A DNA stretch of 59,192 nucleotides from Phaeovulum veldkampii DSM 11550 (GTDB lineage Bacteria > Pseudomonadota > Alphaproteobacteria > Rhodobacterales > Rhodobacteraceae), in NCBI RefSeq assembly GCF_003034995.1, contig NZ_PZKF01000018.1, positions 1 to 59,192 of the forward strand. Direction: 5' to 3'. The notes under the pieces are model-generated. The model worked only from the letters and a program-made list of their open reading frames with translations. It ran no database searches and was not told the DNA's origin. The translations under genes were made by a program, and so were the position numbers. Of the stretch, positions 56,475-59,192 are shown piece by piece (position 1 is the first letter of the stretch; each line of letters starts with the position of its first letter).

Positions 56475-56509
56475 ACCCCGAAGCGCGCGCCCCGCGCTTC
56501 GGGGTTTTT
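56475..56509 (+). terminator. Intrinsic terminator after takP
   Basis: ACCCCGAAGCGCG / CGCGCTTCGGGGT, a perfect 13-bp stem with a 5-nt loop, then a T run (56505-56509). It separates the two binding-protein genes into two transcripts. The rest of the 254-bp gap holds no gene. Confidence 0.92.
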
Positions 56510-56599
56510 CTTTGCGCTGCGCGCCCCTGTTTGCGGTGGCATCTCGGGCGGCATCGCAGGCCCGATCACGGAGCTTTACAGGTGCTGAGCGACAGCTAA

Positions 56600-57796
<1,197 letters not shown>

Positions 57797-58040
57797 TCGC
57801 TTTGGTGCGGGGCCGCGCGACGGCCCCGCACATCCTGACGGGTTTCCCGTTCCGGGTCTTGCAGGCGCAACGCCCCGCCAACCGGGCGGCGGCGGATAAA
57901 GCTCACCGTTCCGTCTCCGCTTGCCGGTACCAAGATCGCAGGCTGTTTCAGCGTCCGGCCGGGGCGGCTGCGGGCGCGCGCCGCCCCTTGCGCTGGCGTT
58001 GGCAGGAACGGCCGTTATCTTTTTCGGGCCACGCGGGGGG

Positions 58041-58073
58041 TGAAACGAAACCGGCGGCCCGAAGGCCGCCGGT
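58041..58073 (-). terminator. Intrinsic terminator of the TRAP permease gene
   Basis: ACCGGCGGCC / GGCCGCCGGT perfect 10-bp stem with a 4-nt loop (58050-58073), followed on the minus strand by TTCGTTTC. It lies 15 bp beyond the dctM stop. The remainder of the 57797-58088 gap shows nothing I can name. Confidence 0.75.
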
Positions 58074-58088
58074 CGTGTCTTGCAAGGC

Positions 58089-59192
58089 TCAATTGCCGGG
58101 GATCGCGGGCGGGGTGCCGAAATTCGGCCCGCCCGTGCCCAGACCACCCAGCCCCCCGCCCGGCGCAGGCGGCAGGCCAAGGCCCCCGCCCGGCGCAGCA
58201 GGCGCCCCCGGCGGAGGAAAGCCGCCCAGTCCACCAAAGCCGCCGCCACCCAGCCCCGGCATGTCGGGCAGGGTCATCTGCACCTTGGACGGGTCGATAG
58301 CCGGGCCCTTGTAGTGCATCACCATCTGCGGGAAGGCGATCACCACGGCGATCATCACGATCTGGATCACCACAAAGGGCACCGCCCCCCAATAGATCTG
58401 ACTGGTCTTGACCGGCTCGGTCCACTTGCCCGTCACCTTGTCGATGAACCGCTGCCGCGGCGCGACCGAGCGCAGGTAGAACAGCGCAAAGCCAAACGGC
58501 GGGTGCATGAACGAGGTCTGCATGTTCACCGCAAGGATGATCCCGAACCAGATCAGGTCGATACCCAGCGCCTCGGCCGCCGGCGCCAGCAGCGGCACGA
58601 TGATGAAGGCCAGCTCAAAGAAGTCGAGGAAGAAGGCCAGCAGGAACACCAGCACCGAAACCGCGATCAGGAAGCCCATCTCGCCCCCCGGCAGCGAGGT
58701 CAGCAGATGTTCGACCCAGATGTGCCCGTTCACCCCGTAGAAGGTCAGCGAGAACACCCGCGCGCCCAGCAAGATGAACATCACGAAGGCAGACAGCCGC
58801 GTGGTCGAGGCCAGCGCCGAGCGGATCACCTCAAGGCTCAGCCGCTTTTTCACAAAGGCCAGCACCAGCGCGCCGACCGCGCCCATTGCGCCGCCCTCGG
58901 TGGGGGTGGCCACGCCCAGAAAGATCGTGCCCAGCACCAGAAAGATCAGCGCCAGCGGCGGGATCAGCACGATGATCACCTGACTTGCCAGCCGCGACAT
59001 CAGGTTGAGCTTCAGCGCCCGCTCCAGCAGCGCAAAGGCATAGAGCATGATCACCGCCAGCCCCGCGGCCAGAATGCCCGCATTCTTGCCATGCCCCGGC
59101 TCCAGCCAGACCTCGGCGGCGTAGAAAATGCCTACCGCAATCGCCAGAAACACCACCAGCGAGGTCACACCGGACCCCAGCGTACGCGCCTC
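58089..59192 (-). CDS. TRAP transporter large permease (DctM), C-terminal part
   Basis: The frame is open to the window edge, so the 5' end is outside; 367 residues are seen. Many membrane segments are present (IIVLIPPLALIFLVLGTIFLG, FVMFILLGARVFSLTFYG, VLVFLLAFFLDFFELAFIIVPLLAP) with the DctM motifs GVATPTEGGAMGA and MQTSFMHPPFGFALFYLR. It would be the transmembrane partner of TakP-like binding proteins. An unusual Gly/Pro-rich tail of about 60 residues (GGGGFGGLGGFPPPGAP) ends the chain. It is convergent with the binding-protein genes. Confidence 0.92.
   Translation of the reverse strand, partial: EARTLGSGVTSLVVFLAIAVGIFYAAEVWLEPGHGKNAGILAAGLAVIMLYAFALLERALKLNLMSRLASQVIIVLIPPLALIFLVLGTIFLGVATPTEGGAMGAVGALVLAFVKKRLSLEVIRSALASTTRLSAFVMFILLGARVFSLTFYGVNGHIWVEHLLTSLPGGEMGFLIAVSVLVFLLAFFLDFFELAFIIVPLLAPAAEALGIDLIWFGIILAVNMQTSFMHPPFGFALFYLRSVAPRQRFIDKVTGKWTEPVKTSQIYWGAVPFVVIQIVMIAVVIAFPQMVMHYKGPAIDPSKVQMTLPDMPGLGGGGFGGLGGFPPPGAPAAPGGGLGLPPAPGGGLGGLGTGGPNFGTPPAIPGN

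Overview
The window is GC-rich chromosomal DNA of an alphaproteobacterium of the Rhodobacterales (Rhodobacter/Cereibacter/Gemmobacter/Paracoccus type). The support is protein likeness: the ferredoxin-NADP reductase resembles R. capsulatus Fpr, the TRAP binding proteins resemble R. sphaeroides TakP, and several lineage-typical families occur (DUF2927, DUF2852, a PIN/DUF2478 pair, the RlmE-Ppx pair, the 'virulence factor'-MTHFR-pterin methyltransferase cluster). The first 2.6 kb is the exception: it is clearly AT-richer with different codon use and carries two convergent tyrosine recombinases. It looks like the end of an integrated element lying just beyond the rpsI terminator.

Layout. 1-2.6 kb: mobile-element end. 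2.7-5.1 kb: rplM-rpsI, a hotdog thioesterase and an ECHDC3-like crotonase. 5.1-9.4 kb: rlmE-ppx, then a one-carbon/methionine cluster. 9.5-15.8 kb: DUF2927 lipoprotein, VWA protein, M48 peptidase, membrane hydrolase, P450. 15.8-22.2 kb: M32 carboxypeptidase, a COX15-like protein, trmJ, a ThiE-like protein, tgt, sufT-sufA. 22.2-28.4 kb: tpiA, an AsnC-type regulator divergent from fpr, an Ala-rich membrane protein, infC (ATA start), a YeeE/YedE pair, a candidate small RNA, a glycosyltransferase. 29.5-35.9 kb: urease ureD-A-J-B-C-x-x-E-F-G. 36-42 kb: a porin-like protein, pyrC, pyrE, dnaB, purM-purN. 42-53.6 kb: sugar metabolism, with edd under a perfect LacI-type palindrome and the overlapping operon zwf-pgl-pgi-ybaK. 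53.6-59.2 kb: DUF2852, Bpt, two TakP-like TRAP binding proteins and a convergent DctM permease cut by the window end.

Together the genes describe a chemoheterotroph using the Entner-Doudoroff route (zwf, pgl, edd; eda is not here), urea nitrogen, 2-oxo-acid TRAP uptake and sulfur-compound uptake. Intergenic gaps carry five copies of a family of long inverted repeats with the core GGGGATATTT...CAAGATGAA, mostly between convergent genes.

The most interesting object is at 27095-27283 on the minus strand. Two adjacent perfect CRP/FNR-superfamily palindromes (TTGAC-N4-GTCAA and TTGCG-N4-CGCAA) precede a roughly 120-nt predicted RNA. That RNA folds into hairpins, each displaying a UCUCCC/CCUCCC anti-Shine-Dalgarno loop, and ends in a strong intrinsic terminator. 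It looks like an undescribed regulatory RNA, possibly NO- or oxygen-responsive.
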